IMG/VR virus record: IMGVR_UViG_3300025626_000025
Span: 1-62,834 of that record
Strand: one strand, 5' to 3'
Length of the DNA: 62,834 bases
From: a virus
Both the position numbers and the translations under genes were made by a program. Positions 7,182 to 13,477 of this stretch are shown here, in pieces; position 1 is the first letter of the stretch, and every line of letters begins with the position of its first letter. The notes under the pieces are model-generated. The model made no database searches. It saw nothing but the letters and a program-made list of their open reading frames with translations, and was not told the origin of the DNA.

Positions 7182-7389
7182 AACCAAAACTAATCTGCGT
7201 TCGGCTCCTATGTCGAGCGCAGAAATCGAACGAATGGAAGATCGTGCGTCTGATGATGCCGATCAACTTCTAATTCAACAGTGGCTAGAAAAAAAAGGTA
7301 ATGTAATTAAAGTCTATGAAGATTCAGCAAGAACCGCTGAGGAAGATATCAATTACCTTTGGAAATCGAACAAAGCCAAAAAAACCTAA
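7168..7389 (+). CDS. hypothetical protein
   Basis: This 73-residue hydrophilic protein overlaps the end of the phosphoesterase gene by 14 bases, so its translation is probably coupled. It contains an acidic middle part (SSAEIERMEDRASDDADQLLIQQWLEKKG) and a basic C terminus (WKSNKAKKT). I do not recognise it. ATG 7168 is used because no better ribosome site precedes the later ATG at 7210; the start is uncertain. Confidence 0.5.
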   Translation: MVKSETKTNLRSAPMSSAEIERMEDRASDDADQLLIQQWLEKKGNVIKVYEDSARTAEEDINYLWKSNKAKKT

Positions 7390-7403
7390 CGGAGATTTAT
7401 ATT

Positions 7404-7778
7404 ATGAACGAACAAGCAAGTTATATCGACACGCTCTCAGAGATTACTGAACAAGATTATTGTGATCAAATGATGGCAAATACACTTGGCAGAAAGTGGC
7501 TAATTTGGCATAGAGAGAACCCAGCGTTCTTCGAACTATTTGAACAGTTCACCAAAGAAGCCATCAGAGCAGGTCACACACAACTCAGTGGTTGGTTGAT
7601 TATTAACCGTGTACGTTGGGAAACTGATGTTGTTACTACTGGCGACAAATACAAGATTTCTAACAATTACGTAGCATTGTTTGCACGTCTGTTTATGATC
7701 AAGTATCCAGAGTACATCGGTTTCTTCAAGACAAAGAAGATGTCAAGTATTCCAAATGACGTTTTCAATCCAGCATGA
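7404..7778 (+). CDS. conserved phage protein of unknown function
   Basis: This 124-residue protein has a compact, Trp- and aromatic-rich sequence (RKWLIWHRENPAFFELFEQFTKEAI, then GHTQLSGWLIINRVRWET). Proteins with this segment are frequent in phages and mobile elements; I know no function. The start at 7404 is chosen because CGGAGATTT (7390-7398) precedes it, while the in-frame ATG at 7359 has no ribosome site. The TGA stop shares bases with the ATG of the next gene, so the two are co-translated. Confidence 0.6.
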   Translation: MNEQASYIDTLSEITEQDYCDQMMANTLGRKWLIWHRENPAFFELFEQFTKEAIRAGHTQLSGWLIINRVRWETDVVTTGDKYKISNNYVALFARLFMIKYPEYIGFFKTKKMSSIPNDVFNPA

Positions 7779-7990
7779 AACCTAATACAAAATTCGAACT
7801 CAGCATAAGAGACATTGAAGTTATTGAATCTGCTTTAAGAAACAAGGCTGGTCGTAGAGGCTTGGCAATTGCTACAGGACATACATCTCAACAGATCGTA
7901 GACGAAATGCGAGAGATACAACAACTTCTTGGCAGAATACATGACCAGAAAGTTTGGTTTACACCAAAAGAATTTGTCCCAGGAGGATAA
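7775..7990 (+). CDS. small conserved phage protein
   Basis: This 71-residue protein starts within the stop of the previous gene (ATGA overlap). It is helical (IRDIEVIESALRNKAGR, then IVDEMREIQQLLGRIHDQK) and ends in WFTPKEFVPGG. Such two-helix proteins with the segment VIESALR..R occur widely in marine phages without an assigned role. Its last codons (GGAGGATAA) lead directly into a GATAAATA octamer. Confidence 0.55.
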   Translation: MKPNTKFELSIRDIEVIESALRNKAGRRGLAIATGHTSQQIVDEMREIQQLLGRIHDQKVWFTPKEFVPGG

Positions 7991-7993
7991 ATA
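7986..7993 (+). promoter_or_regulatory. late-promoter-like octamer
   Basis: GATAAATA overlaps the stop codon of the preceding gene, 48 bases before the start at 8041. A small inverted repeat GTTAC/GTAAC (7999-8013) lies between. It differs from TATAAATA at the first base. Confidence 0.4.
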
Positions 7994-8040
7994 AACCGTT
8001 ACATTAAGTAACATCACACATACACACAAAGGAGACTATT

Positions 8041-8262
8041 ATGTCTAATAAAAACCCATTTGAAATTCGTGCAGAAATGCTACAACTTGCTAAAGATTAT
8101 ATGGATCAACAATACCATATGAATGTCCAGTTCGCGGAGAACATGGTACAGCAAGGCAAACAAACCATGGAAGAAGCCAAAGAAACCTACAAGATGTATT
8201 CTATGGATGAACTCATGGATAAAGCCAAAGAGATGTACTCTTTCGTATCAAAGAAAGATTAA
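8041..8262 (+). CDS. conserved T4-like phage helical protein
   Basis: This 73-residue, fully helical protein begins MSNKNPFEIRAEMLQLAKDYMDQQY and continues with Gln- and Met-rich helices (NVQFAENMVQQGKQTMEEAKETYKMYSMDELMDKAKEMY). Proteins with the NPFEIR-EMLQLAKDY start are common in T4-like marine phages and have no known function. A strong AAAGGAG (8029-8035) precedes it. A terminator-like hairpin follows, so it is the last gene of its unit. Confidence 0.65.
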   Translation: MSNKNPFEIRAEMLQLAKDYMDQQYHMNVQFAENMVQQGKQTMEEAKETYKMYSMDELMDKAKEMYSFVSKKD

Positions 8263-8314
8263 TTGTGGCGGCTCTACGAAAGTATCCGCATTAAGACCCT
8301 ACCAAGGGCATAAA

Positions 8315-8348
8315 GGGGGTTGACAGCCCCCTTTTTTGATTCTATAAC
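8315..8348 (+). promoter_or_regulatory. fused terminator/promoter element 1
   Basis: Stem GGGGG (8315-8319) / CCCCC (8327-8331) with six T after it (8332-8337) is an intrinsic terminator for the preceding gene. Its loop contains TTGACA (8320-8325), and a TATAAC -10 box lies 17 bp later (8343-8348). The T-run sits in the promoter spacer. The downstream gene starts at 8378. Confidence 0.75.
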
Positions 8349-8377
8349 ATATTAGTAATCAAATGATGAGGTACATT

Positions 8378-8515
8378 ATGCAAGAATTCGAAACACTTCT
8401 TAAAAAAGCTTATATGACTGAAGGCGCAGATAAGTCTGTGGTTATTAAAGAGTTGTGGGCAAAGTTTCCTGAGTATTGTGAAATGATGGGTCTTACTGAC
8501 GGATTGAAAGGTTAA
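8378..8515 (+). CDS. short early protein (45 residues)
   Basis: A short gene whose product begins MQEFETLLKKAYMTEGADK and ends CEMMGLTDGLKG. GAGG (8368-8371) precedes ATG 8378 at good spacing, and a promoter lies 30 bases upstream, which supports it as a real gene in spite of its size. The sequence is helical and unrecognised. The stop at 8513-8515 is four bases before the next start, so the two are probably co-transcribed. Confidence 0.55.
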   Translation: MQEFETLLKKAYMTEGADKSVVIKELWAKFPEYCEMMGLTDGLKG

Positions 8516-8519
8516 TAAT

Positions 8520-8747
8520 ATGCGTGATGTTCGATATAAAGTTTCTTATGCTATAGCCGCTTTGGCTGAGCCAGAAGTTCGCACCTTTGATACTCATGAT
8601 GAGGCTACCGATTGGATTGATGAGTGCATCCAAGAGCAGATTGATTTTGCTCAAGATGATGCGAATGGAAACCTTACCGTTCGAGAAATTTGTGAAGTTC
8701 GTGATGACGTAATGTCTTTAATGCGTTTCGAAGAAGTTTTCCCTTGA
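8520..8747 (+). CDS. hypothetical early protein, paralogue of the next gene
   Basis: This 75-residue acidic protein is clearly related to the product of the next gene. Both share a YKVS start, then EPEVR-FDT-DEATDW and a LTV segment. The shared block at 8568-8615 matches 8869-8916 at 46 of 48 bases, so the duplication is recent. An AAAGG sequence (8507-8511) precedes the start. Its TGA stop (8745-8747) lies inside the TTGACA box of the promoter for the paralogue. Function unknown; a small alpha/beta fold is plausible. Confidence 0.6.
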   Translation: MRDVRYKVSYAIAALAEPEVRTFDTHDEATDWIDECIQEQIDFAQDDANGNLTVREICEVRDDVMSLMRFEEVFP

Positions 8748-8772
8748 CAACATCGAATCAATATGGTATACA
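8744..8772 (+). promoter_or_regulatory. sigma-70 promoter overlapping a stop codon
   Basis: TTGACA (8744-8749) contains the TGA stop of the preceding gene; 17-bp spacer; TATACA (8767-8772). Confidence 0.75.
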
Positions 8773-8802
8773 CTAAAGGTAACAAACAAAAGGATAGATA
8801 AA

Positions 8803-9060
8803 ATGAAAAAATATAAAGTTTCTAAAATGAAAAAATATAAAGTTTCTTTAAAAATAGCCGATACGTCTGAGCCAGAAGTTCGCATCTTTGATACTCAAGA
8901 TGAGGCTACCGATTGGGCGGGGGCGATTATCTTAGGGAAAATCGACATCATCCAAGAGCATGAGGGCAGAAAACTTACTGTTGCAGAATTTAACCAAGTT
9001 TTTAATTCAATGATGGAAAGTATGGTTCTCAGCGAATTAACAGTTGCTTACCCACAATAA
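8803..9060 (+). CDS. hypothetical early protein, tandem paralogue
   Basis: This 85-residue protein is a copy of the preceding gene product with a changed second half (SNMMES-type tail, ending VAYPQ). Its first eight residues are repeated in tandem (MKKYKVSK, MKKYKVSL), the result of a 24-bp duplication at 8803-8850. Initiation could occur at 8803 or 8827; AAAAGGA just upstream (about 8788-8794) favours 8803. It has its own promoter with the -35 box at the end of the parent gene. The duplication of both gene and promoter shows how this array grows. Function unknown. Confidence 0.6.
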   Translation: MKKYKVSKMKKYKVSLKIADTSEPEVRIFDTQDEATDWAGAIILGKIDIIQEHEGRKLTVAEFNQVFNSMMESMVLSELTVAYPQ

Positions 9061-9085
9061 AGGCAACAAAGAGAAAGTTGAAATT

Positions 9086-9298
9086 ATGATTAATGTAGGT
9101 GATATGGTTTGGAGTATGCGTCACGGATACGCTAACGTAACTGCGATTGAAATTGTTGAAGATATTTGCAGTGGCAGTAAGTATGGTGTGGATGTCCCGA
9201 AAGTTCCAAATACAATCAAAGACAACTGTATCTTTGATCTTGATAATGGTCATTGGGCATATGGTCATCAAGTCACCATTCTTGAAGAAAGTTGTTGA
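9086..9298 (+). CDS. hypothetical SH3/KOW-like small protein
   Basis: This 70-residue protein has an N-terminal VGDMVWSMRHGYANVTAIE pattern like small SH3/KOW-type beta barrels, then a cysteine-containing loop and a hydrophobic C terminus. TTG 9044 would open the frame inside the previous gene, but ATG 9086 is the better start, though its ribosome site (GAGAAAG) is weak. Its TGA stop (9296-9298) lies inside the -35 box of the next promoter. No function is known. Confidence 0.5.
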   Translation: MINVGDMVWSMRHGYANVTAIEIVEDICSGSKYGVDVPKVPNTIKDNCIFDLDNGHWAYGHQVTILEESC

Positions 9299-9323
9299 CA
9301 ACCAGTTAAGTTGATTCTATAAG
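9291..9323 (+). promoter_or_regulatory. sigma-70 promoter with stop codon and small hairpin
   Basis: TTGACA (9295-9300) includes the TGA stop of the preceding gene and overlaps a GTTG/CAAC hairpin (9291-9302). Spacer 17 bp; TATAAG (9318-9323). The sequence 9311-9345 is identical over 35 bases to 10701-10735. Confidence 0.75.
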
Positions 9324-9355
9324 TTATATGTAATCAAAACGAAAGTGAGAATAGA

Positions 9356-9721
9356 ATGTCTTTTGAAACCACAATGAACCACTTCTTCGCAATGAAAGAT
9401 GAACTGAACATGTCTACTGTTTGGAGTATCTACGAAGTCGGTCTTAAAGATTCAGATCACGCAATTCTTACCAACAAAGCACGTAAGGTTGTTTACGAAA
9501 CTGTCGATCCTAATGCTTCGCAAGAAGACTTGATGGCAGACATCAAAGATCGTGGTAAGCGCACTACCATCGAAGTTACTGCTTGGGCAGTAGACGGTAC
9601 AATCAAAGCATTGTGGAAAGCCGCTGAAACTTGCATCAAACTAAGTGGTACGCATCACGCTTACATTGAAAACTTTGAGATGCAAGAAGACGGTTCACTT
9701 AAACTCACAACAGGATCATAA
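9356..9721 (+). CDS. hypothetical early protein
   Basis: This 121-residue protein starts MSFETTMNHFFAMKDELNMSTVWSIYEVG. It is mixed alpha/beta with a central ITTIEVTAWAVDGTIKALWKAAE-like helical stretch. A GTGAGA ribosome site precedes it, and it has its own promoter with the repeated leader found before several genes in this array. I do not recognise a family. The next gene begins one base after its stop. Confidence 0.55.
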   Translation: MSFETTMNHFFAMKDELNMSTVWSIYEVGLKDSDHAILTNKARKVVYETVDPNASQEDLMADIKDRGKRTTIEVTAWAVDGTIKALWKAAETCIKLSGTHHAYIENFEMQEDGSLKLTTGS

Positions 9722-9722
9722 T

Positions 9723-9911
9723 ATGGCTTTTTGTTATAAAGATAAAACATTTTGCAACAGCGATTGCACAAACACACAATGTCATAGAAACTTTTCACCA
9801 CAAGTAAGTGCAGAAGCAGACGCTTGGGCAGAGTCATTTGGGCTTGATTATGCACCAATTGCCCTGTCAGACTTTTCAAATGATTGTGGTGATTACCAAA
9901 AAAAGAGTTGA
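9723..9911 (+). CDS. cysteine-rich small protein, possible zinc binder
   Basis: This 62-residue protein has a cysteine cluster at the N terminus (CYKDKTFCNSDCTNTQCHR, residues 4-22). Four Cys and one His in 19 residues suggest metal binding. The remainder, AEADAWAESFGLDYAPIALSDFSN, is acidic. Similar short proteins with FCYKD-TFC are found in many phages of enteric and marine bacteria, without a known role. ATG 9723 follows the preceding stop directly. The TGA stop lies in the TTGACA of the next promoter. Confidence 0.6.
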   Translation: MAFCYKDKTFCNSDCTNTQCHRNFSPQVSAEADAWAESFGLDYAPIALSDFSNDCGDYQKKS

Positions 9912-9936
9912 CAACCCCACCACGATTCGCTAAACA
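9908..9936 (+). promoter_or_regulatory. sigma-70-type promoter overlapping a stop codon
   Basis: TTGACA (9908-9913) holds the TGA stop at 9909-9911; 17-bp spacer; weak -10 TAAACA (9931-9936). Confidence 0.55.
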
Positions 9937-9963
9937 GTAAGAGTAACCTTGAAAGGATAAGCT

Positions 9964-10254
9964 ATGAATGACGAAATGAAAACTGAACTTGAAAATATCA
10001 CTTCTGATGTTGATACTGTAATTTCAAACCTCGACGCCGCAAAGCGTGAGTCACAGCGTAGCAATGATAATATCGATCTGTACGACGGTATGGAAGATGA
10101 AGATGAACAAAAGATCAATCATCTCCAAGATGCTCTTGCAGACGCCACACACGATCTTGATAGCGCAAAGGATCAGTTGATCAAAGTTGTTGGTTATCTC
10201 GAACGTTTGATTGAAGATAGCGAGATCGAAGCTATTATGAAAAACTTGGTTTAA
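9964..10254 (+). CDS. acidic coiled-coil early protein
   Basis: This 96-residue, strongly acidic protein is almost entirely helical with heptad-like spacing (LENITSDVDTVISNLDAAKRE; HLQDALADATHDLDSAKDQLIKVVGYLERLIED), which suggests a coiled coil. The charge and size resemble phage proteins that bind host factors or mimic DNA, but no family can be named. It starts behind AAAGGA (9952-9957) and ends in a fused terminator/promoter element. Confidence 0.55.
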   Translation: MNDEMKTELENITSDVDTVISNLDAAKRESQRSNDNIDLYDGMEDEDEQKINHLQDALADATHDLDSAKDQLIKVVGYLERLIEDSEIEAIMKNLV

Positions 10255-10262
10255 AAACAAAA

Positions 10263-10297
10263 AAGCCCTTGACTGGGCTTTCTTCTTTTGGTAATAA
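10263..10297 (+). promoter_or_regulatory. fused terminator/promoter element 2
   Basis: Stem AAGCCC (10263-10268) / GGGCTT (10275-10280) with a following T-rich run forms a terminator. Its six-base loop is exactly TTGACT (10269-10274), a -35 box, with TAATAA (10292-10297) 17 bp later. The next gene starts at 10328. Confidence 0.7.
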
Positions 10298-10327
10298 TAA
10301 GTGTAATCAAGAGAAAGAGACGAATCA

Positions 10328-10681
10328 ATGACTGTTTTAGTAAAAACCCCATGTGCCAGTGCTACTTTGAACTTCTTCGGTGTGACAGGCACTACATGGA
10401 ACGATAGAACAGGTAAGAACGTTTGGGACAATACCTTACGTCGTAATGGCTTTGCTGTTCGTAGTCGTTTGTCTGCTTTAGGTAGCGCAACCACTGTTGG
10501 AGCCGCTAGACCAAAGATCAGAAAAATCGCCTCTAAAGATAAAGACATCATTGCGTTTGTTGCAAGAGTTGATGGTCATGTATTAGTGATTGATAGAGAC
10601 GGTAACACTGTTGTCGATACCGATCCTAGAAAAAAAGACAAAAGAAAAATGTTTGGTTTTGTTGCTGTTTGGAAGAAATAG
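10328..10681 (+). CDS. hypothetical early protein
   Basis: This 117-residue basic protein begins MTVLVKTPCASATLNFFGVTGTTWNDRTGKNVW. It carries a strand-rich core (IIAFVARVDGHVLVIDRDGNTVVDTD) and a Lys/Arg-rich stretch (PRKKDKRKM) before FGFVAVWKK. The basic charge suggests nucleic-acid binding, but this is inference. The upstream promoter is hairpin-embedded and the next gene has a separate promoter, so it is a single-gene unit. Confidence 0.55.
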   Translation: MTVLVKTPCASATLNFFGVTGTTWNDRTGKNVWDNTLRRNGFAVRSRLSALGSATTVGAARPKIRKIASKDKDIIAFVARVDGHVLVIDRDGNTVVDTDPRKKDKRKMFGFVAVWKK

Positions 10682-10684
10682 TTC

Positions 10685-10713
10685 TTGACAGCAACCACCG
10701 TTGATTCTATAAG
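10685..10713 (+). promoter_or_regulatory. sigma-70 promoter with repeated leader
   Basis: TTGACA (10685-10690), 17-bp spacer, TATAAG (10708-10713). The stretch 10701-10735 is identical to 9311-9345 and close to 11084-11118. Confidence 0.8.
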
Positions 10714-10746
10714 TTATATGTAATCAAAACGAAAGAGACAGATCAG

Positions 10747-11058
10747 ATGACAAATTCTCCCGCGATGGAAAAAGCACTCAAGTCGATTGAAATGACATTT
10801 AACCCTGAGCGTAAAGCAATCACAGACAAGAAGATTGCAATGATCCGTACTGTGTCAATGTTAGCTGACCCTCGTTGGGCGTCTCGTGCGTGGAGTAATG
10901 TTGCTGACTATGACATCACTAACACTGATGATTTGGTTGCCGCTATGATAGAATTGCGTGATGCAGAAGAAGAGTTTGTTGGTCACGAATTTATTGTTGG
11001 TGCTGATTGGAATGTGCGTGATCTTAACCGTGCGGTAGAAAAAGTTGCCAATCTTTAA
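10747..11058 (+). CDS. hypothetical early protein
   Basis: This 103-residue protein reads MTNSPAMEKALKSIEMTFNPERKAITDKK and is mostly helical, with WASRAWSNVADYDITNTDDLVAAMIELRDAEEE and a C-terminal VEKVANL helix. No family is recognised. It is a single-gene unit between two promoters of the same repeated type. Confidence 0.55.
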   Translation: MTNSPAMEKALKSIEMTFNPERKAITDKKIAMIRTVSMLADPRWASRAWSNVADYDITNTDDLVAAMIELRDAEEEFVGHEFIVGADWNVRDLNRAVEKVANL

Positions 11059-11067
11059 AATAAAGGG

Positions 11068-11096
11068 TTGACAATAGGTTAACTTGATTCTATAAC
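11068..11096 (+). promoter_or_regulatory. sigma-70 promoter with repeated leader
   Basis: TTGACA (11068-11073), 17-bp spacer, TATAAC (11091-11096). The downstream leader (GTAATCAAAACGAAAGAGA) repeats that of the two promoters before it. Confidence 0.8.
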
Positions 11097-11128
11097 TAAT
11101 ATGTAATCAAAACGAAAGAGAAAAAATC

Positions 11129-11563
11129 ATGGCTTATATTTCACAAGAACGTAAAAAGCAACTAGCTCCTAATATCAAAGCAGTTCTTAAAAAGTATGGC
11201 GTTAAAGGTACTATTGGTATCAAACACCATATGTCACTTGTTGTTAACATCTCTGCTTCGCATTTCGATTTCGTTGGTATGCAGAACGCAAAAAACAAAG
11301 AGATTGCTGATCGTCGTGGCATGCCTTACTACGAAAACACCAATAAGTATATTCAAGTCAACACATATCACATCGACTCTCATTGGGATGATGAGGCAAA
11401 GAATTTCTTCAATGAGCTTGTAGAAGCCATGAAGGGTGACGAATGGTTTGACGAGTCTGATCTAATGTCAGATTATCACCATGTTGATTTTTATGTAGAT
11501 ATCAATGTTGGCAAGTGGAATAAGCCTTACGTTTGCACTCAACAAGAAGCCATGGCGGCTTAA
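11129..11563 (+). CDS. conserved phage protein, LPD29-like
   Basis: This 144-residue protein resembles small phage proteins sometimes linked to a domain of large polyvalent proteins (LPD29-like): MAYISQERKKQLAPNIKAVLKKYGVKGTIGIKHHMSLVVNI, then FNELVEAMKGDEWFDESD and DYHHVDFYVDINVGKWNKPY. The family occurs in phages and plasmids and has no proven function. It is transcribed from its own sigma-70 promoter. The domain name is from memory and should be treated as tentative. Confidence 0.5.
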   Translation: MAYISQERKKQLAPNIKAVLKKYGVKGTIGIKHHMSLVVNISASHFDFVGMQNAKNKEIADRRGMPYYENTNKYIQVNTYHIDSHWDDEAKNFFNELVEAMKGDEWFDESDLMSDYHHVDFYVDINVGKWNKPYVCTQQEAMAA

Positions 11564-11590
11564 AAGTTCTCCCTCGACGTGTTCTATTTG

Positions 11591-11598
11591 TATAAATA
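11591..11598 (+). promoter_or_regulatory. T4-type late promoter before the RelA/SpoT-like gene
   Basis: Exact TATAAATA, 33 bases before the start at 11631. It is the only exact late octamer seen inside the early-type gene array. Confidence 0.7.
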
Positions 11599-11630
11599 AC
11601 ACTATACTAAGTAGAACACATGAGGACGAT

Positions 11631-12491
11631 ATGCTAAACTTTAAAAGCTTTATTAACGAGAATTCAGCCGAATGGGGCGACATTGAAAACATTGATGCAA
11701 TCCTAGAAAGCATCTGTTTAGAGCTTCTTGCAGAAAATGGTTTGATTGAAAACCTAGACGACTCCTTAATTAAAAGACTTAGCAAGAAATTGAAGCCCGC
11801 CAAAAAGACATTTTGGGCTGATGAAAAAATCAAAGATTTTACTGGTAAGAACGACAAAGAAAAAGTCGTTGCGCTCTACCAAAAGTATGAGCCTATCATT
11901 AAAGACCGCCTCAAGAAATACGAATCTGGTTTGAAGACTGCGCTCAAGGGTGTTCAGAACGCGAAGATTATGGTTGATGTTAAGAAGCTTAGGGCATTCG
12001 TAAACAAGACTGTTGACCGTGGTAAAGACCCATCAAAGATGAATGATTGGTTGCGTGGTTCAATCCTAGTAAACGACGAAAAAGATATCGGTGTTGTTTC
12101 AAAAAACATTTTCAAAGCATTTAAATCAGTATCAGAGTTTGACCCAAAAGAACGTGGTGGCGACAAACAGTTTGGCTATTACGGTTCTGTACACTTTTCA
12201 GTTGACGTTGATGGTGTGAACACAGAAATTCAATTGATGACTAAGAAGCTTTATTCTGCAAAGAAAATTGCGGGTGGTCAGTATGATGACTTCAGATCAG
12301 CATCAGACGAAATCAAAGGTTCTAAAGAAACTCAAAAACTATTGCGTCACGGCAAGAGAGCATTTGACAAAGGCAACGCCAGAGGTGGTGGTGCAGGAAT
12401 CAATGTTGATAAGCAGAAATCAAAGTATATAAAGACTTCTGGATTGTCGCAAATGGATCGTCAGACACGAAGAAAGTTGAAGGGTAAGTAA
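11631..12491 (+). CDS. RelA/SpoT-like alarmone synthetase domain with capsid-targeting-like leader
   Basis: This 286-residue protein has the pattern of a RelA/SpoT nucleotidyltransferase (alarmone synthetase). VKKLRAFVNKTVDRG (117-131) and LRGSILVND (141-149) match the part between substrate-binding loop and core strand. FGYYGSVHFSV (181-191) matches the conserved GYxSxH, and NTEIQLMT (197-204) matches the EIQ strand that carries the catalytic Glu. It would transfer pyrophosphate from ATP to a nucleotide or, as in some toxic small synthetases, to tRNA. The N terminus MLNFKSFINEN looks like a T4 capsid-targeting peptide, with a prohead-protease-like INE site. GAGGA precedes ATG 11631. An HD-hydrolase gene follows 400 bases later. 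The C-terminal 65 residues are basic. Confidence 0.65.
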   Translation: MLNFKSFINENSAEWGDIENIDAILESICLELLAENGLIENLDDSLIKRLSKKLKPAKKTFWADEKIKDFTGKNDKEKVVALYQKYEPIIKDRLKKYESGLKTALKGVQNAKIMVDVKKLRAFVNKTVDRGKDPSKMNDWLRGSILVNDEKDIGVVSKNIFKAFKSVSEFDPKERGGDKQFGYYGSVHFSVDVDGVNTEIQLMTKKLYSAKKIAGGQYDDFRSASDEIKGSKETQKLLRHGKRAFDKGNARGGGAGINVDKQKSKYIKTSGLSQMDRQTRRKLKGK

Positions 12492-12497
12492 AAAAGA

Positions 12498-12528
12498 CCT
12501 TGACACCCAAGGTTGCATTGAGTATCTT
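12498..12528 (+). promoter_or_regulatory. sigma-70-type promoter in a hairpin
   Basis: Stem CCTTG (12498-12502) / CAAGG (12508-12512) overlaps TTGACA (12500-12505); 17-bp spacer; TATCTT (12523-12528). No T-run follows the stem, so it is a weak terminator at best. Confidence 0.5.
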
Positions 12529-12553
12529 TCTACAGTAAGAGAAAGAATTTGTT

Positions 12554-12886
12554 ATGGAAATAGAAGTAGATCATGAGGGTTTTGTATACTGCGTTGAAGC
12601 AGTAGATAACAAGATCGTCATGTATAAAAATGACATAGACGAATGGATGGGTGACATTGAACATATCAAGGTGTATACCATTGAAGGGGATACACCTAAC
12701 CCTGTTGGACTGTATCGTAAGCTGACAAAAGCTTTTGTAGAACTTGTTAAGGCTGATCGTGCAAAGTGGTATATGTTTGATGTGACTGATGAAAAACGTG
12801 CTAATCTGTATGAACGTGCAGGAAAACAAATTAAGGGGTACAGCTTTCAACGTGCTGATAAATGCTTCTATCTTTACAAGGAATAA
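12554..12886 (+). CDS. hypothetical protein between synthetase and hydrolase genes
   Basis: This 110-residue protein starts MEIEVDHEGFVYCVEAVDNKIVMYKNDIDEW and is mixed beta/alpha, ending GYSFQRADKCFYLYKE. I do not recognise a family. It lies between the RelA/SpoT-like and the HD-hydrolase genes and is driven by a promoter at 12500, probably with the hydrolase gene, since only three bases separate its stop from the next start. The ribosome site before it is weak (GAAAGAA). Confidence 0.5.
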   Translation: MEIEVDHEGFVYCVEAVDNKIVMYKNDIDEWMGDIEHIKVYTIEGDTPNPVGLYRKLTKAFVELVKADRAKWYMFDVTDEKRANLYERAGKQIKGYSFQRADKCFYLYKE

Positions 12887-12889
12887 GAA

Positions 12890-13477
12890 ATGAAAAGGTT
12901 CAAAGATTACGTCACGGAGCAATTAGCAGAGGCTAAGGGTGCAAGCTTGACGCAATCACAGAAAGCCATTAGGTTTGCGGCTAATGCTCATAGGAAGCAG
13001 ACTCGTACTGATGGCAAGTCTTACATTACCCACCCTGTAGAAGTTGCTAAAATTGTAAAGCAGTTTAAGAAGTCTCATAACATAGAAGCTTTGATCAGTG
13101 CCGCATACCTTCACGATACAGTAGAAGACACCGACACTGAGCAAGAAGACATCACAAAGATGTTTGGTGGCTTGGTAGCCTCTATGGTTAAAGAACTGAC
13201 TTCTGATGAACAAAGCAAAGAATTCAAAGCAAGTAAAGCAGATTACCTAAGTGCTAAAATGTCTAGCATGAGCAGTTGGGCTTTGGTTGTTAAGTTGGCA
13301 GATCGTCTTCACAACGTAAGTGATCTGAACACAGCAAAGACTAAAAAATGGGCATCGAATTATAAAAAACAAACCACTCAGATTATGGATGAATTGGAAA
13401 AGAACCGTACACTGACTGGAACTCACAGGAAGATGATAAAAGCTATCCGTGTGAAACTTAAGGAGTTTGAAGAATGA
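12890..13477 (+). CDS. SpoT/MESH1-like HD hydrolase with capsid-targeting-like leader
   Basis: This 195-residue HD-domain protein matches the (p)ppGpp hydrolase half of SpoT and the stand-alone MESH1 type. Visible motifs are AANAHRKQTRTDGKSYITHPVEVA (His34 and His48), AAYLHDTVEDTDT (His75-Asp76, the HD pair, with the Glu-Asp of VED), a FGGLVASMVKELT segment, and VVKLADRLHNV (Asp138, Asn142). It would remove the 3'-pyrophosphate of alarmones using a metal ion. The first 15 residues, MKRFKDYVTEQLAEA, do not belong to the HD fold and resemble a capsid-targeting sequence ending in the cleavage motif LAE. It lies close to a synthetase-like gene and overlaps the next start by four bases. Confidence 0.75.
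   Translation: MKRFKDYVTEQLAEAKGASLTQSQKAIRFAANAHRKQTRTDGKSYITHPVEVAKIVKQFKKSHNIEALISAAYLHDTVEDTDTEQEDITKMFGGLVASMVKELTSDEQSKEFKASKADYLSAKMSSMSSWALVVKLADRLHNVSDLNTAKTKKWASNYKKQTTQIMDELEKNRTLTGTHRKMIKAIRVKLKEFEE

Noticed and set aside
9645-9722. Longer form of the cysteine-rich protein starting inside the preceding gene
   Set aside because: The extra 26 codons overlap the previous gene in another frame, and ATG 9723 fits the family start.
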